Positions 49,201-62,768 of a stretch of DNA of 64,000 bases are shown here, one piece after another. Numbering within the stretch: position 1 is the stretch's first letter; each line of letters opens with the position of its first letter. Below the pieces are notes generated by a model. That model was not told the origin of the DNA. It did no database searches and worked only from the letters and a program-made list of their open reading frames with translations. Source of the DNA: Macropodus opercularis (lineage: Eukaryota; Chordata; Actinopteri; Anabantiformes; Osphronemidae); the NCBI GenBank assembly GCA_030770545.1, contig CM061109.1, positions 14,864,001-14,928,000 of the forward strand, written 5' to 3'. A program made the position numbers and the translations under genes.

Positions 49201-52200
49201 TTTTGTTCAGCTGTTTTGGTGTCTTGTGTTGCTTTTTGTGATTTCAGATCACTGCTGCTGATTATAGTTTGAAATATTTTGAAAACTTTGGGTTGTCTTC
49301 TAATTTTCGTTTTGATTTTCATTGGTTTGAATTGACTCTGAAAGCTTTAGGTTGTTTGGTTATTAATTATCTCAAACTGACAGGTTTTATTTATGTTGTG
49401 GCTGTACACCCTGACTGTTGGTGCTCAGACCACCCCAGTCGTCTTGATGTATTCTCTGTTTAAGATGAAAATATAGGTAACTGAGTGGAATGATGATGTG
49501 CTAATTAAGTTTTTCCTGTGTCTCATGTTGAATCTCTCCGCTCACGTTAACAGCCCTGCAGTATTCACTCAGCCTTCCCATATTACAGTGCTAATGAGAT
49601 ACCTATTTAAAATTCTCTTCACAGGATATTTGTATAATGCATTGTTCCACAGCAGGGTTTTGCAAACTGTTCAACCAAGTAACTGCACATATGTTGAAGT
49701 GCACTGCAGATACTGCATTGCATTCACTTCTTCTTTGTTTTCTCATTTGGTTGAATGATGTGATTGGTGAAGAGGTCAGTAAGACAAGGCTTCTTTCTTG
49801 ACCTGCCAGGGGCCCTTTGTCAAAAAGGGTAGTTTTCACTGCAGTGTGCTATCTAAATAGCCACCTTGGTTATCTGTAGGCTGGAGTGAACATAAACTCC
49901 CATATTTTAAAGGATCAGCCTTGAGGAGTGTAATTTTATGTTTGTTCTTTAGGCCAGTGATTTACATCAAAAGCCATGAAATTTTGGCTAGTTACTGCAA
50001 CAATACCCAGTTCTATGTATTTAATTGTAGAGCAGAGAAACTAATTGAGATCATATAACTATTGTTGCACATTGCAGACATATTTTTCTGTGATTTATGT
50101 CAAATTGGTGTAAATGAAATAAGAGTAGCAGCGTGACAGTTGAGCTCATTTAGTAGGAGTTTTGAGGTTCATCTGACAAAAAACACTTTGGGAACCACTG
50201 GTTTAGCTGCCAGCAGCACTTGTTGAATGGGGATATGGTCCACACTGCTGATTAAGGTCTGCTTGTTTTTCAGTATGTATTGTGGAAACACCACCGGGCC
50301 CTCTAGCACTGTTTAAAAAATAGTATGTAAATGCCTTTCGCATCAATGGGATAAGTGAAGAAGTTGATTAAGGCTTTAGCCAGAAGCAGTTGTTGTGGAT
50401 TTAGTTGATAAGCCCCGTCCCCGATAGACCACAATACAACCGTGAATTCCAGTCCAGTCATTCTGATTAGTGGACACCTGTGCAGCGCCATAGCCAGGCT
50501 GTTTCCCCACTGTATTAACTCCCCCAGTATGCTGGAAATGAATTCAAACAGGCCGCAAAATGAAATACTAATGGAATGTAAAGCTAATCTAAATATGCTA
50601 ATCCCCAAACACTTCATAAACATAGACGGCAGCAGCCCGCCACCCACTCTCTGTAGTCGTTCGCTGTGGAATGCTTTAGCCACAGGGGGTCCAGCAGTAA
50701 TGACAGGCTTGTGGTGGATTAATGTGGCGTTATTTATTTCCGATTGAGCGAGTCCCCCTCCCACTTAAGCCCGCACCCCCTCCTTTTTAGCAGTTAGGCC
50801 GTGTCTCAGAGACTCCCAGAGATGCGCACAACGAGCAGCAGTAGACATTCTATTAATGCAGTCCGTCTTGCTTACATGCCCAGACCACCGCTGACAGGCC
50901 TCACACTGCATTCTGGGATATCTTCAGCCCTTTACCTGCTCTTAGCTAATTACTTTAAAGCCGTGCACTTGCACAGTAATTGGTCCTTTGCCTCTGCCTC
51001 TCTTCCCTCTGCTGCACCAAGTGCTAGTTTGAGCACTTTTTTCCTCCTTCTCTGTGTCGTCCTTATTCCCCTGTTTTTTATCGTCCTCCAAAAGCCATCC
51101 AATTAATATGCTAATGAGCTGATAAATATTTATAGGGGTTTAAATTATGCAGAAAGCTTTCAGAGCCCGGTGTGAAATGCGTTGCTCGCAGGACTTCAAA
51201 GCCTTGCATTGCTAACGAGGCAGGGGCAGATTTGCATATGGCTTTAATCAGCTGAATACTGATTATGCTTCATTATAGAGTTGGGAGGGAGGGGGCAGCT
51301 GCTGTACTTGTCGTTTGGTTCATTCCAGCAAGAGAAGGAGACGGTGAACTTTTTCAGAAGTAGAGACAATCTTGGCATGAGAGAGAAAGGGAGAGAGAGA
51401 GAGAGGCGCAAAGTATGCACTGTGAAAGAAGGGTAGAGCTACAAGAAAAGAAAGGAGAGAGTACAGAGTGAGGCAAGGAGAGCTGTTTGCCTAAACCCTG
51501 TTGGCTTTCCCAGTGTGCGTATCCCAGTATTGTTCAGTGGACCGTGCGGTGGACAGTGCCGCTGTGTCTGTGTGTAACTGTGGTTGCATTGAACTCTGCT
51601 CACTGCTGACCAGTGGAGAGTGAAGAAAGGGAGGAGTGGGAGAAGGAGCAGAGCCCTGGACACCCTGTCGTGGGTTTGCCCGGCAGAGGCAATTTCCTTG
51701 ATAGGTTAACCAACTATGCTGGAAACCGCAGGTGGAGCGAGAGGGGGTGAGTTTTTGATGAGGTTGTGATAGAGCTTGTTGTCGCTCGATGACCCTGTGA
51801 GAATCGGGAAAGAACTGCTACAGTTTTCATTAAAATGTCACTTGCTGTATTAATGTGACATCAGGTCAGTGTTCTTGTACAACTTCAGGTTTGATTTGTA
51901 GTGTTGTTTGATTTCTTTTATTGTGAAAATTATTGTAATATTTTGTGGACATTTGTACAGTGATCTGATAGTTGGGTGACAAAAGTCAGAGCAGTCCTTG
52001 TGTCATTCTCATGGTGCCTTTGCATGTTTTTATTGGAAAGAGGTGTGAGTCTATCTCACTATCTGTCTCTGTCTGGCTCTTCCAGATGCTAAAGTGAATA
52101 ATCAGTCAGAAACTACTAAATGTGCAATGGAAAGTGGTGACGAGAACACCGGTGAGTGACCTCCAGCTTTGTTTGTCATTTTGGATTTTTGTCCTTTGCT

Positions 52201-55200
52201 GGATTAAGAATGTGTAGAGGTTTACATCATTCAACAGGTATCAGAGCCACAGATGCTGCTCCTGATGCTGCTTGTGCAGCACTAATCTGAAAATGCTAAC
52301 TACTATCCATGTTTTGTATTATTGCGTTCTTTAGAAAAGAAGGTAATGGCAGCTCTCCAAAATCTTTGTGAGCAGTGACCACTTTGTCAAATTATGTTTT
52401 TACCTCACAGAGTACTTTGTGCCACTTTTGCTCAATGAATATCACAGTAATTTGCCCTGTGTTGGTGCTTCAGTGATTCTGCAATACAAATTATGGGGGA
52501 ATGAATGTTATTGAGTCACAGCTCAACTTTGTATTCCTATTGTAAAGCAATGATAAAGCAAACATTAATAACCATGCTTTTAATTTATGTGTGTTAATAT
52601 TTAATTCTGTGTTGATTATCCAGCCTGTATTTTGACATTTTAACATTTGAGATTTTATTTAAAATCATTTTTGCAGCAGTTTTCTTCACATGGATCACTG
52701 TTACTTTTAAGAATAATTTCAGTCGTATAAATGTTTTGCACCTGTAACTATTATGTTTTTATGAAGTATATTGACCGGCTCATAGTATTGTGTTCCTCAT
52801 TTTTATGTTGCCATTCAACCACAGTGAAAAACATCTCTGAACTCAATGTTTCATGGACTGTATTTGTGTGCACAGGAATCCAAACCAATGGATTGGACTT
52901 TCAGAGGCAGACAGTGTCAACCACAAGTGCAATCACTAATGCACATGCACAAGCCCTCCTCCAGCAGGTAATACTGTCCACCATTACACACCTCGCCTTG
53001 GGTAACTTCTTGCTCTTCTTTGTTCGTGAAAGGAGCAGATGTGTAGTGTAATTGTTTGTGTAGTGACACAGGTTAATTGTAGTTTTACAATGAAATAACG
53101 TGAAGTTTGAACAGAGGAATGCTTAACTGCATTTACACATGCACAGGCAGAAATAGTTTATTGAAATGAGCCTACCTCTCCTGGTGTCGCCTGGCAACAC
53201 GGCAGATTAATCAACCCTGTATGCTAATTAGCTGCTCTGCGGTTGCTCGGAAACAGATGGCCAAGAATATGCAAATCTATGCAGAATTTACATGCACTGC
53301 ATAACAGTTATTTTAATTAGCATCTCAACTCTCCCCTCCCTTCACTTGTCTTGTCTCTGAAGGCCACAGCACATTTTAAATACCCACTTTCTCACTTCCT
53401 TTTAATTTAAATTCCTCTCTCTGCTTAAAGACTCGAGGCTTGTTCTCAGAAAGCCGCTCAGTAACGCCACGATTTTGTTCATTGTACTTTTAGTTTAATG
53501 CTTAATTTTTGTTGGCTTGTACCTACTGTATGAGTTTAACTCCCCTTGAGATTGCTTTAATTAAAAACAGTCAGTCATTTGAAACATTCAGCGTTAATCC
53601 ATCTTGTAGTCCACTTTTGATGCCACTAATAAACTGACATGAAATCAGGGAGAGGCCTACCTCACTGTGTCAACAGTCCTCACACAGACCTCCAGGAGGA
53701 TCTCCTCTAAGCCCCCACCTCTCTGCTTCACTTCCACTAGTCTAAATCGGAAGACTCGAGCGCTCTTCCGACCTCCGTCCAGCAGAGCGTATTGCCTCAA
53801 ACCCAGCTAATGTTGGCCGGAGGACAGATTGCTGGAGTAAGTGGCTTGTTGCCTCATTGCTTTGAGTTGAAACCTAGATGTTGCCATGCATCTAAGGTGA
53901 CTCATGTACATGATGAACGCTGGCTGAAAGATCGGATGATGAAATAGTTGCTTGCCCCGATTCTATGGCTACGGCTGGTGTTTCCTCTGCCTGTCTGCCT
54001 GTTCATCCCTGTGTCTGTTGGCCTATGTCCAAATTCCCCCTTGAAAAATAATGAAGGGAGATGTTTGGATATAGTCTGTGTGTCTATACGCTCACGGTAA
54101 AGTCAACCACATGACCCATTTCATATCCATGCTCTCCCTTAAAGTGAGAAGACCAGTCAGGTGGAGTGTGACTGCTAGTGTGCTCTGTGGGCGTAAACTC
54201 TGCATGTGAATTTAAACATGACATCAACATGATCATTTGCCCCTGTGCCTGGCTCAGCTGCATGAATCTTCTCTTCGTTGCCTGTCTGGGCTCATATTAG
54301 TGTTGCCATGATAGCCAATGTTTTATTACTACTACTTTGATACCATTGTGAAAAGAGGAGTAGTTGCATTTACATAAAGAGGCAGCGCTCGGACCTGTTG
54401 GTGCATCTACTGTGTGTTGATGAATCTACTCCAACATCACCTGTTTACAAATTGGAATGATAAAAAAGAGAAACTGGAAGCGACAGAGCTGTGGTCTCAT
54501 TGAGGACACGGAACAGAACCAGACATTCAAATGTCTGATGTTCTCCATTTGCTGTTTTTGGTGTTTATATAATGATACTTAATGAAGACAGATTACCAGC
54601 AACTCATCAAAACTGTTGTGTGCCACAAATCGTCAGCTTCAGCTCACGCATTTTCATCATGTGGCATGTTAAACTTTGCATAGGTATCAAAGCCAAAACT
54701 CAGTATCTTGACAACACTAACTTTATCCAGTCAGTATGATTCAACTTTAAAACAGATCTGTCTTAACACTGCTTTTTTATCTTTGTTTCCCTTCTCTCTC
54801 TGTAACCTCATGTCTTCTGTCTTCCTCGCTTACTCTTGCTCTGACAATGTCTCTGCAGTTGAGCCTGACCCCAGCGCAGCAGCAGCTGTTGCTCCAGCAG
54901 GCCCAAGCTCAGCTCCTGGCGGCAGCCGTACAACACTCTGCCAATCAACAGAACAACACCACGGGAGCCAGCATCTCTGCCTCCGCAGCCACTCCCATCA
55001 CACAGCTGCCCCTGTCACAGCCCATCCAGATCGCCCCTGTAAGACACAATCACACATGCGCCAGGGTTTCTGCAAATCCTGAAAAATTGTGCACACATAA
55101 GTATTGATGAATCTGATGAAAAGCATAAATTCCATTTTACTGAAATTATTTTTTGTTATTAATTAATTAGCTATGTAACATTTTAATTTTGTTATAACTT

Positions 55201-58200
55201 TATGAAATTGCAAGTGTTATATGAAAACTGTGTTGCTGTTACTGTTCGCCCTTCAGATGAATTTAGTCAATCTAATTGAGACATCAAATTGCTAATTGGA
55301 AAATGAATATCTATTTAGTTTGTTGCTATCTGTAGCGACACAGAATGGCTTAACGCAATTCGAAGGCCATCCCTGACTTTAAGTCAGCTATGAAAATCAA
55401 ATTACAATTTCTATATGCACCACTTGATTTGATTTAGTAATACAATATTGTAGGTCATAGTGTAGTAGTTCTGTATTTTCTTTAGTTTTACTCAGCTGTA
55501 ATGATGCTACAGTAAACCTTGTGGTGTAGGTTTAGTCATACTGCTGTAAACATGTCATTTACTGCTACTTTATAAAATGCAGCTCATTTGTCTACATGAT
55601 TGTAGTAATGAATATTTATAAATTTTTCATGCAGCAGCTACAGCAGCAGAATCTCAGTCTGCCTCAGTTTGTTTTGCTTCAGCCTGGCCATCCGATTGCC
55701 ACACAACTGCAGCCCGCTCAGTTTATTATCTCACAGCCACCGCAAGCCCAACAAGGTAAGAAAGACACTTGGGGGTGTTTAGTTACATATAAAAGTAATT
55801 ACAACTACATATTTCAAGTACTAAATAGTTGCTTTGAATCTTGCCTCCCCTCTGAATTATCCATTCTTTAGGCATATTGCAAGCCCAGAGTCTTTTAACT
55901 CAACTACCTCAAAGCCAAGCTAACCTCCTGCCGACACAACCAAGCATCACCCTTGCAACTCAGGTTGGTACTGATGCAACACCCTCTCTTAAACTCTGGA
56001 AAACGTGTTTGAGTTTTCCCGGCAGTTCTTACATGTCACAATCTGTGACCCAGGTGTTGAAATCACGTTTTAAAAAATATTTTTGCTCTGTCCAGCCTGC
56101 CACTCCAACCCGCACAACAGCAACCACACCTATTCAGTCCCTGCCCCATAGTCAGACACCACCCAAACGGTTGGATACCCCCACTCTGGAGGAGCCTAGT
56201 GATCTGGAAGAGCTGGAGCAGTTTGCCAAGACTTTCAAACAGAGACGTATTAAACTGGGCTTTACACAGGTGTGTGTGTAGGATAGATGTATTATTCTTC
56301 ACTGTAGGCTAATTTATTTTTATTTGTAGTTTAATTTTTTACTTTACCACAATATTCTTAGTACATATAGCACACACCACCTATAGCTCAAGTGTGTTGC
56401 AAGGAAATTATGCGGATGCTTGCATTATTCATAATTTGCCTCTCTGTGTTCTTACTCTTAGGGGGATGTTGGCCTGGCCATGGGAAAGCTTTATGGAAAC
56501 GACTTCAGCCAAACTACCATCTCTCGCTTTGAGGCCTTGAATCTGAGCTTTAAGAACATGTGCAAACTCAAGCCTTTGCTGGAGAAGTGGCTCAATGATG
56601 CAGGTTTGTCCCTGAACCCACCTGAACATGAGCTTTTGATGAGTCTGTAGATGTATTTCAGTACATATGCATTGTCTTTACCTCCATCTCCTCCTTTTTT
56701 GTCGGTGCTGTTTGTGCAGAGAACCTGACATCTGACCAGGCCCTATCCAGCCCCAGTGCCCTGGGGTCCCCAGGCATGGGCATAGAGGGAATTAACCGCA
56801 GACGGAAGAAGAGGACGAGTATTGAGACCAACATTCGAGTGGCCTTAGAAAAGAGCTTTCTGGAGGTGAGAAACTTGTATTTCTTGAGATGCATTGGTTT
56901 GAGTGTTCAGCAACAGTTTGTCGTATTCTGGGTATGCAGGACACTTTGAAACACAATGTGGGGTTTTTTTTACTGCCAACTTTTAAGTAAGGTACAAAGT
57001 GGATGTGGCTGTTGTAAGTGAATTAGTCTTCTAGTGCTGACAGGGAATCCTTGGCTTCTTTGCCCTCTTCAAGCAGAACCAAAAACCTACCTCTGAAGAG
57101 ATCACCATGATCGCTGACCAGCTTAACATGGAAAAGGAGGTGATTCGGGTCTGGTTCTGCAATCGTCGACAGAAAGAAAAAAGGATCAACCCTCCAAGCA
57201 GTGGCAACAGTGGAGGAGGCAGCACCGCTATCAAAACCATATTTACCCCCAGTAGCCCATTGGTAATCAAGGACACAATCACACTTCATGTTTGTTTTTT
57301 CTTTTTTTCTAAATATGAAAAAACTTTATTCTATAATTTCCCATAGTATGTGGATTAATTAACTAATGGCATTTGTTCTCTGGAATTGGAAAAATATGTA
57401 TTATATTGTTTTGAAGCAATTAACCCTATTACAATAGAAATTCAGTCCTTTCTCTTCATGTCTTTGCCCAGGTGGCCAGCACAGCAAGCCTTGTGAGCAG
57501 TCCAACTATTAACACACCCACCACTCTGACTGTAAACCCAGTGATGCCTCTCACCAGCACCAGTGTCTCAAGTTTGTCTTTCACAGGTGTGTGTTTTCAG
57601 TCACTGCACCTCACTGCATGAATAGATTTTTTAAATTTTTTTTAAAGGTGATTTTCTTAATTGTGCCCTATTCTCCTCCAAAGGCACCACGAACACGGCA
57701 TCCGTCATCTCTACAGCGTCCACAGCAACCAGCTCCCCATCGTTAAGTCCGCCACCAACGTCTGTTCACGCCACGACCACACAGAGCAGGGTTGGCTCGC
57801 AGGCACAAACCATCGTCACCCAGGCCCCGTCATCCATAGCTACTACTTTAGGAACAGGTCAGGTGATGGTGGCAGCTCCGGGGCTTTCAGCAGCACTGCA
57901 GGGTGCCCAGCTACCCACCAGTGCTAGCTTTGCTGCGATGGCTGCTGCTGCAGCAGGGCTCAGTCCGGGGTTGATGTCCTCGCAGTTCGCTCCAGGGTCA
58001 GTATTTGCTCTTTAAACCGCACCTCTAATTATTGCTTCTTTTTTGCTCGCCCATTTTTACAGTTGTCCTCTATTAATCTGCATGATCTATATTGCATTTG
58101 GTATCCAGGGGGGCCCTGCTCAGTCTGACTCCAGGTGGCCTTGGCAGTGCGCTGAGTCCTGCCCTCATGAGCAACAGCACCCTGGCCACCATTCAAGGTG

Positions 58201-58732
58201 GGTGAATATTTGTCCACAGACCAACAGTTGGCTGAAATGTAATTCTCACAGCTTCATAGTGTGACATAAAAAGAAAGTAGTAAAAGCTTTAATGAGGATG
58301 CAACATTTACATATTGAGGGTAAAATAATTCACACTGCTCCCATTAAGCTAATCCTGCTAAGAGGAAAGTATTTATTTATTACCGTACCATTCTTAAAAT
58401 CTATGTTTCCATAAAGCTGTTTTTTCCCCCTCTGTACTCCTGTCCTATATTTTCCCCCAGCTCTGGCATCTAGCGGCACGATCCCCATCACTTCTCTGGA
58501 AGGCGGTAACCTACTGTTCGCCAACACGTCTGCTGGTAACACACCCAACCTGGTGACCACGCCGCTTTTCCTGAACCCTCAGAACCTGTCGCTGCTCACC
58601 AGCAATCCTGTAAGCCTGGTTTCCGCTGGGACGGGGGGGCTGCAGGTCACTGCTGATGCTCATCATCAAGCTACCACGGCTGCTGTGCCTGTGCAAGCCT
58701 CGACCATTACCACTGCCTCCAAGGCTCAGTGA
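46232..58732 (+). CDS. pou2f1: POU domain class 2 transcription factor 1 (Oct-1)
   Basis: Oct-1 binds the octamer ATGCAAAT through a bipartite POU domain and controls snRNA, histone, immune and stress genes. Coding exons are 46232-46277, 52086-52151, 52876-52967, 53741-53836, 54859-55038, 55635-55755, 55872-55963, 56096-56269, 56462-56603, 56720-56865, 57077-57262, 57472-57586, 57684-57996, 58109-58197 and 58461-58732, giving about 709 residues in frame. The N-terminus [13 protein letters not shown] matches a human isoform. A glutamine-rich activation region follows ([16 protein letters not shown]). The POU-specific domain (about 263-337) has [16 protein letters not shown] and the [19 protein letters not shown] block. 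After a linker, the homeodomain (about 363-422) runs from [17 protein letters not shown] to the recognition helix [15 protein letters not shown]. The Ser/Thr/Ala-rich C-terminus ends TASKAQ, as in human. A human segment around LAGTSLQAAAQSL was not found. Intron 1 is 5.8 kb. Confidence 0.97.
50400..51270 (+). promoter_or_regulatory. pou2f1: Candidate conserved regulatory block in pou2f1 intron 1
   Basis: This intron stretch is dense in homeobox- and octamer-like sequences (AATATGCTAAT, TAATATGCTAATGAGCTGAT, ATTTGCAT at 51230-51237, TTTAATCAGCTGAATACTGATT), with balanced composition and no repeats. Its look resembles vertebrate conserved non-coding elements near transcription-factor genes. Conservation itself could not be tested. 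Confidence 0.35.
51271..51746 (+). promoter_or_regulatory. pou2f1: Candidate alternative promoter and first exon of pou2f1
   Basis: A purine-rich, promoter-like stretch leads to ATG at 51716, followed by [10 protein letters not shown] and a strong donor GTGAGT at 51747. The exon would end one base into a codon, exactly the phase of the main first exon, so it can splice in frame to 52086. Human POU2F1 also has an alternative first exon starting ML. Transcription from here is inferred. Confidence 0.5.
53269..53276 (+). promoter_or_regulatory. pou2f1: Perfect octamer ATGCAAAT in a pou2f1 intron
   Basis: This is the exact binding site of Oct-1 itself, in the intron after 52967. The surrounding sequence is rich in TAATTAGC-like motifs. 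It is a candidate autoregulatory site. Confidence 0.4.
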
Positions 58733-59090
58733 AGCCAGTCAGGCTGCATCCTGAATTAATGCCCTATTTCTTATGTTGTGCACTACTATTATCACACCAT
58801 GTAGGGAATAGGGAGATTGTTAACATATGCTCTAGGCAGCAAGCTTCACTAACCACCGTTTTCTTTATTGTATCTAACGTTATTTAATCCTTTTGCTGCC
58901 ACCAAAAAGAAGTGTCTCAAATGAGGTTGACTTTCTATTTTGAGTTTGTCTTTTTCTTTATGATCCCTGGATGTTTTTTTCCAAAAGCAGTAGCCAGATG
59001 GACACTGTTGTTGGCCTGCCACTCCTCATAAACCTTGACAATTGTCCAGGAAGAAAATATCCTTGACACCATCAAACTGTTCAGTCTGTC

Positions 59091-59116
59091 TGTGTGTGTG
59101 TGTGTGTGTGTGTGTA
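59091..59116. repeat. TG dinucleotide microsatellite
   Basis: About 13 uninterrupted TG units are followed by TATATACACACA, which can pair with the TG run. It lies in the probable pou2f1 3' UTR. Confidence 0.9.
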
Positions 59117-61985
59117 TATACACACATCATTCTATTTCCAGGTTCAAGTTTGAATACTTCTAACCAAAAACTTTATGGTTTTGCTCTTTTAACATTCAAA
59201 CTAAAACAATTTACTACTAACTTTACACTATTCATCATTACTAACGGGGTTTGGGAGTCACCCTATATTATTATAATTTTTTTTTTTTTGGACGGGCCTT
59301 GACGTAAGTCATATCAAATCATTTGTTTTCATTTATTTTTACTGACTGTATTTTTTTTTTGACATTTTAACAACCTTTTAAATCTAATATTAAGTTAAGA
59401 TTTAACTATCACTTTTTAATCGAGGTTATAAGGCTTTAAAAACAAGTAATAATTGGCCGACACAATGGTTATCATTGCTTTAAGGGTTGGAGGCACCTGC
59501 TGTCTCTCGGTGTCTTTCTTTGTGGAAGCACTGAGTTTTTTTGTGCAGTGGCCGCCGATCTTTTATAAAATGACGGTCTTGGTGCGGATCATAGACACTG
59601 ACAGAAAATTACTGAAAGCATTATGTTGAGAGCTTTAAAATGAGCTGCAGATATGCGATTCCATGTCCAGTTTAGGGTGATGTGCTTTGGACGGTGATCG
59701 AGTGGAGAACTGTACATTACGTTTGGCTTCACAGGTAGAAGGTAGGAGTCTGTCGTCTACAGCTGAGGCAGACGCTGAGAGTTTCAGTAAACTCCATAAG
59801 GCTCTGCAGTCGAGTGGTCTGTTTTGTTGTGGACTAGTCAGAAGGTATGGTCATCACACCCAATGTGTGGTGACACTGGCTAGGTGGGGTTATTGTATTG
59901 TGTTTTTCATTTTTTTTAATAGTAGTACCGTCGTATCTACTTGTGCACAGTATCTGTACCAAAAAACTGGATTGATGAGCTGCAGTCTGCCTGTTTTGGG
60001 AGGAATGAAATTCTGTCTTTTTTGTCTGCAGTCACTTGACTGGCTTATAAACTTAAGATATACCAAAAATATTTGTTAATAATTGCTGTGTGTAGTCGGT
60101 GTAGTTTAGTCTAGTCAATATATTTATGAGTGCAGAATCTCTCTTCATCATCAACAGATTATAGAAATGCAATATTTTGATCATTTTTCCAAAGATGACC
60201 TTTTTTAATTTGACCAGGTGTCTCATAGCTCAACTTTAATTGGCAGCACAACTGACTCAAAAAAAGGAACGGACTGTGGCGTCGGGGCATGTGAAAGTTG
60301 TTTCCTTTGTTCAGTTGTATTTTGTTTTTTATCGGGGCTTTGGCCAGATTTTCTTTCTCTTTTTTTTTTTGAGCCATGTGATGGCATCTTGTTCTTTTAA
60401 ACCATTTGGTAGCAGTTTTGGACATTTCTAAAGCATAATGGAAAGTTTTATTTTTTACTACTGTTCAGCCATAAACCAACAGCTTGAACCAAAGTGGTTT
60501 TTCTCAGTAGTTGCTGTGCCTGTCCAAGCACATAAGTTGCCGTTCACGAGCTCTACTCTCCACACTGCTAAAGCAAAATGTTTTCCTCTTCTCTCACCTT
60601 GGTTAATACCTGGTAATTCCTGATTTGGTGCTGCTGGATAAGGATCACAGAAACTTAGCTTTAACAACTTGCTGCTGAAGCTCCTGGTGGAGTTGAGCTG
60701 TTGAGAGGCCTGCATGCTTTCCTATAGCTTTATGACTACATCCTGTGAAAAATCAGGTTTTGTGGTTCCTCCCCTCCCAGCAGGAGGGCTCACCTTTGTA
60801 AATTCATAGATCTGATCATCAGATGTCATACTACACCTCCTATCGCATCGTTCTGAACCAGCATGTTAGAAAACAGTGTGCTGCTCCCTGGATTTGTCTG
60901 CGGACTAGTTTCAAACCTGCCAATTCATCTTACCCAACACAGCGTTGGGCTAAGTACTGTTATGTGCTACACATTTAGCTGAACCCCTCACAAAAGTAGC
61001 ATTGTTCTACTGCTTCCACATAACAAAATGGAAAACCACAGTGATTATTAAATCACTGGGACTCTAAGCAGTGAAATTTGTCCGCGTTATCCTCTTGTGT
61101 ACTTCTTTTCTGTTGAATTATTTTTGACTGAATATACCTCAGCAGCACTTAAACATAGGGTTCAGCTTTAAACATTTCAGTGTATAGAACAATGTAGAAT
61201 GTATGAGTACTGTCTGGCTTACCATTCAGAGTTTATACTGATAAACCATACATTAAAGGACAACCTACTACTGCTATTTTCTAGTACTACTATTTATGGG
61301 GTATTTCCAGGTTTAAATATTATTTTGAGGTCCTTCTTGCCAAAGTAAAAGCCTTTCTCTTTGCAGTTAGGCGGGTGTCTGACTGCTCATGTTGCTGGTC
61401 TCCCAGTCTTTCAGGCCACAATGGGCCTAAAGGACTCAGTCCTGTTCCAGTGCTGTTTGTAGTTACTAAAGAGTTGAACATGTGCTAGCAAGGTGAACCG
61501 ATTGCTATCAGCATGATAGGATGTTACTGAAATATTTATCCGAGGAAAGACTTAAGAATTAGAGAAACAATCTTTTCTTAATTCTATACATATAAATATA
61601 TATATAAACACTTGTAAGATATTCATATTTTATATTTGAACCATTATGTTATCAAGACTGAATGTAGTGTTTACCATGCTTAATTAAAAATCTCCCTTAA
61701 TTTTCCTTTTTTATTTTTGCTAAAGAGCAAGTTGTTGTTTTTTTTTTGTTTTTTTGTAGTGTCAAGACCAAAAAATAGGACAGGCCTGAGACCACGCCTC
61801 GTGGAGCGTGATCTGCTGACGCCCGTGTCTGTTGTTTTTTTAAACAGGAAGTTTGCTCTGAGAGATGGAGTCTGTGGTTGGTTGGAGACTCTGAAACATC
61901 TGATCTTCAGTTTTGTTTGTCATTATTTTGGGGGTGGGGGTCAATGTGGACTTGATTTGCTGTGCTGTCTTTAACAATCATTTGA

Positions 61986-62011
61986 TTTTTTTTTTTTTTT
62001 TTTTTTTTTTT
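61986..62011. repeat. Poly-T tract (26 bases)
   Basis: A homopolymer run in the downstream pou2f1 region. No retroposon body is visible next to it, so it may be simple slippage rather than a reversed poly(A) tail. Confidence 0.85.
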
Positions 62012-62762
62012 AAATGCCTTTTAATTGTTTTGTATAGTGTGAGAGGGCAAGATCACTGGCTTTCTTAGTTTGACAAAGACGATTAACATTATCATTTATG
62101 CCTTATTGTTACGTAGAAGACATGAGCATTGTAGCATTGTTGTGTTTGAGTGTGATTGGGAGCTTGAGCTCACCTGGTGCATTGTTTTTACTGAAACAGT
62201 ACAGTGTACTTTGGGCATTTTGGCACGTGGGATGATTCTGTTGCTACCTATGGTTTTTAGGTGTGACTCGGACAGGTTGAAATTTACCTGTGAGAAAAGC
62301 TTTACTAATAATTCCAGCAGGTGGGTGTGTGTGAGTGTCTAAAGAAAGAATAGGGAGAGCAGGCTGCAAATCGTTATGGTGCATCTTCCAGCAGGTGTTT
62401 GAGAGTGATTTGTTGTTTTTAAAGATGACATGTGAGAGTACTTCTACTCTGGCCAGATGGAGGTTCTTTACTGAGAGAGAGCCTGGTATTGAGCCACTTG
62501 GGTTTAGTGGTGAAAATACAGTTTGTGTTTTAGCTAGGATCAACAGGTCTGGCTTCGTTTTCAGTTGGTGGTTCTGAGATTTTCAAGATACTCTAGTTGG
62601 ATCAGCCACGCGTGAAGTTGTACGTTGATTCACCACACTGGTTTGCTGGTTTTTAGCATTGGTTGAGAGTGGAATACCAGTAAGGCAAGGAGCTGTTGTA
62701 TACCTCATTTCTAACTCAAGACTGAGTGAAACCTGCTTTAATCTACTTAAAAAAATATATTA

Positions 62763-62768
62763 AATAAA
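62763..62768 (+). terminator. pou2f1: Candidate distal poly(A) signal of pou2f1
   Basis: A perfect AATAAA followed by an A-rich stretch lies about 4 kb beyond the stop. Other variants (ATTAAA near 61683) exist, so this assignment is tentative. Confidence 0.3.
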
